From: Archangium sp.
GTDB taxonomy: Bacteria > Myxococcota > Myxococcia > Myxococcales > Myxococcaceae
Direction: 5' to 3'
Assembly (NCBI GenBank): GCA_030681645.1
Contig: JAUXRX010000007.1
Coordinates: 310,001-374,000 of the forward strand
Length of the DNA stretch: 64,000 nucleotides
The notes beneath the pieces are model-generated. The model made no database searches, was not told the origin of the DNA, and saw only the letters and a list, made by a program, of their open reading frames with translations. The translations under genes and the position numbers were made by a program. Position 1 is the first letter of the stretch; each line of letters opens with the position of its first letter. Positions 63,799 through 64,000 of the stretch are shown here, piece by piece.

Positions 63799-64000
63799 TC
63801 ACTTCACGTGGGACTGGTGGATGCCGAGCTCTTCGAACACGACCTTGAGCGCGTCTGACAGCCGGCGCAGCGTGCGGATGCGCGAGGTGTCGATGCCCAG
63901 CTGCGCGATGGTCTGCGCGATCGCGGGGCTGATGCCGGTGAGGAAGCACTGCGCGCCCACCAGCCGCACCGCCTCGGACATGCGGATGAAGCTGTCGGCG
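63799..64000 (-). CDS. STAS-domain protein, RsbR-like, C-terminal part
   Basis: Partial; the frame is open through 64000, so the start lies outside the window. The visible part reads GAQCFLTGISPAIAQTIAQL followed by GIDTSRIRTLRRL, which matches the STAS domain of RsbR/stressosome proteins very well. In stressosomes the RsbS/RsbR STAS core binds the switch kinase RsbT; the conserved phospho-Thr lies at or before the visible start. The N-terminal sensor domain is not seen. Confidence 0.85.
   Translation of the reverse strand, partial: ADSFIRMSEAVRLVGAQCFLTGISPAIAQTIAQLGIDTSRIRTLRRLSDALKVVFEELGIHQSHVK

Overview
This window is GC-rich, densely coded chromosomal DNA that looks myxobacterial (Myxococcota). 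The reasons are a CarF-type plasmanylethanolamine desaturase, a giant secreted repeat protein with a MYXO-CTERM-like tail, DUF4388 response regulators, many lipoproteins and Cys-rich secreted proteins, a SEC-C methionine aminopeptidase and STAS signalling proteins. No rRNA, tRNA, CRISPR array, transposase or prophage gene was seen.

Layout. 1-4950: the end of a fabH-like gene converges on a tolQ-tolR-tolA-tolB operon with no pal beside it; a three-repeat lipoprotein diverges from tolQ. 5135-8381: a long imperfect palindrome, an outer-membrane barrel gene, murI and a coupled P-loop ATPase. 8385-15633 (minus strand): an exporter-like operon (ABC protein, HlyD-like adaptor, TolC-like protein), followed by a secreted protein, an E2-like acyltransferase and carF. 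The ABC protein lacks every catalytic motif of its nucleotide-binding domain. 15652-22362: another palindrome, a LysR regulator, a metallo-hydrolase, ligA and rho. 22365-24859: three successive lipoproteins, two of them rich in cysteine. 24863-33182: aldo/keto reductase, map, a lipase-like hydrolase, a two-receiver regulator and a PcrA-type helicase. 33422-39730: a formylglycine-generating-enzyme-like lipoprotein, adenosine deaminase, an O-antigen-ligase-like protein and two membrane glycosyltransferases. 40348-48360: a 2670-residue surface protein built from three copies of one six-domain block. 48473-56031: a cysteine-desulfurase-like enzyme, glgC, a carotenoid-isomerase-like oxidoreductase and a Tat/GMC oxidoreductase pair. 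56047-56535: graded simple-sequence arrays around a 48-bp inverted repeat. 56618-64000: an FHA-GGDEF cyclase, an outer-membrane protein, a two-cNMP-domain protein, an Nfu protein, two methyltransferases and STAS genes at the edge.

Short dispersed repeats recur throughout. They are a CCCTCTCCC hairpin family, a family around GTTCACCCCGAGCGGAGTCGAGG, and an approximately 80-bp family seen three times. Some lie inside genes in frame: three copies in the helicase, one in a glycosyltransferase, and one hairpin supplies the end of the ligase gene.

The most unusual items are the ATPase-dead ABC protein kept in an intact exporter operon, and the A1-A2-A3-A4-B1-B2 triplication of the giant protein, which carries both a lipobox and a C-terminal sorting-like tail. 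All functions are read from sequence motifs only; no database search was run.
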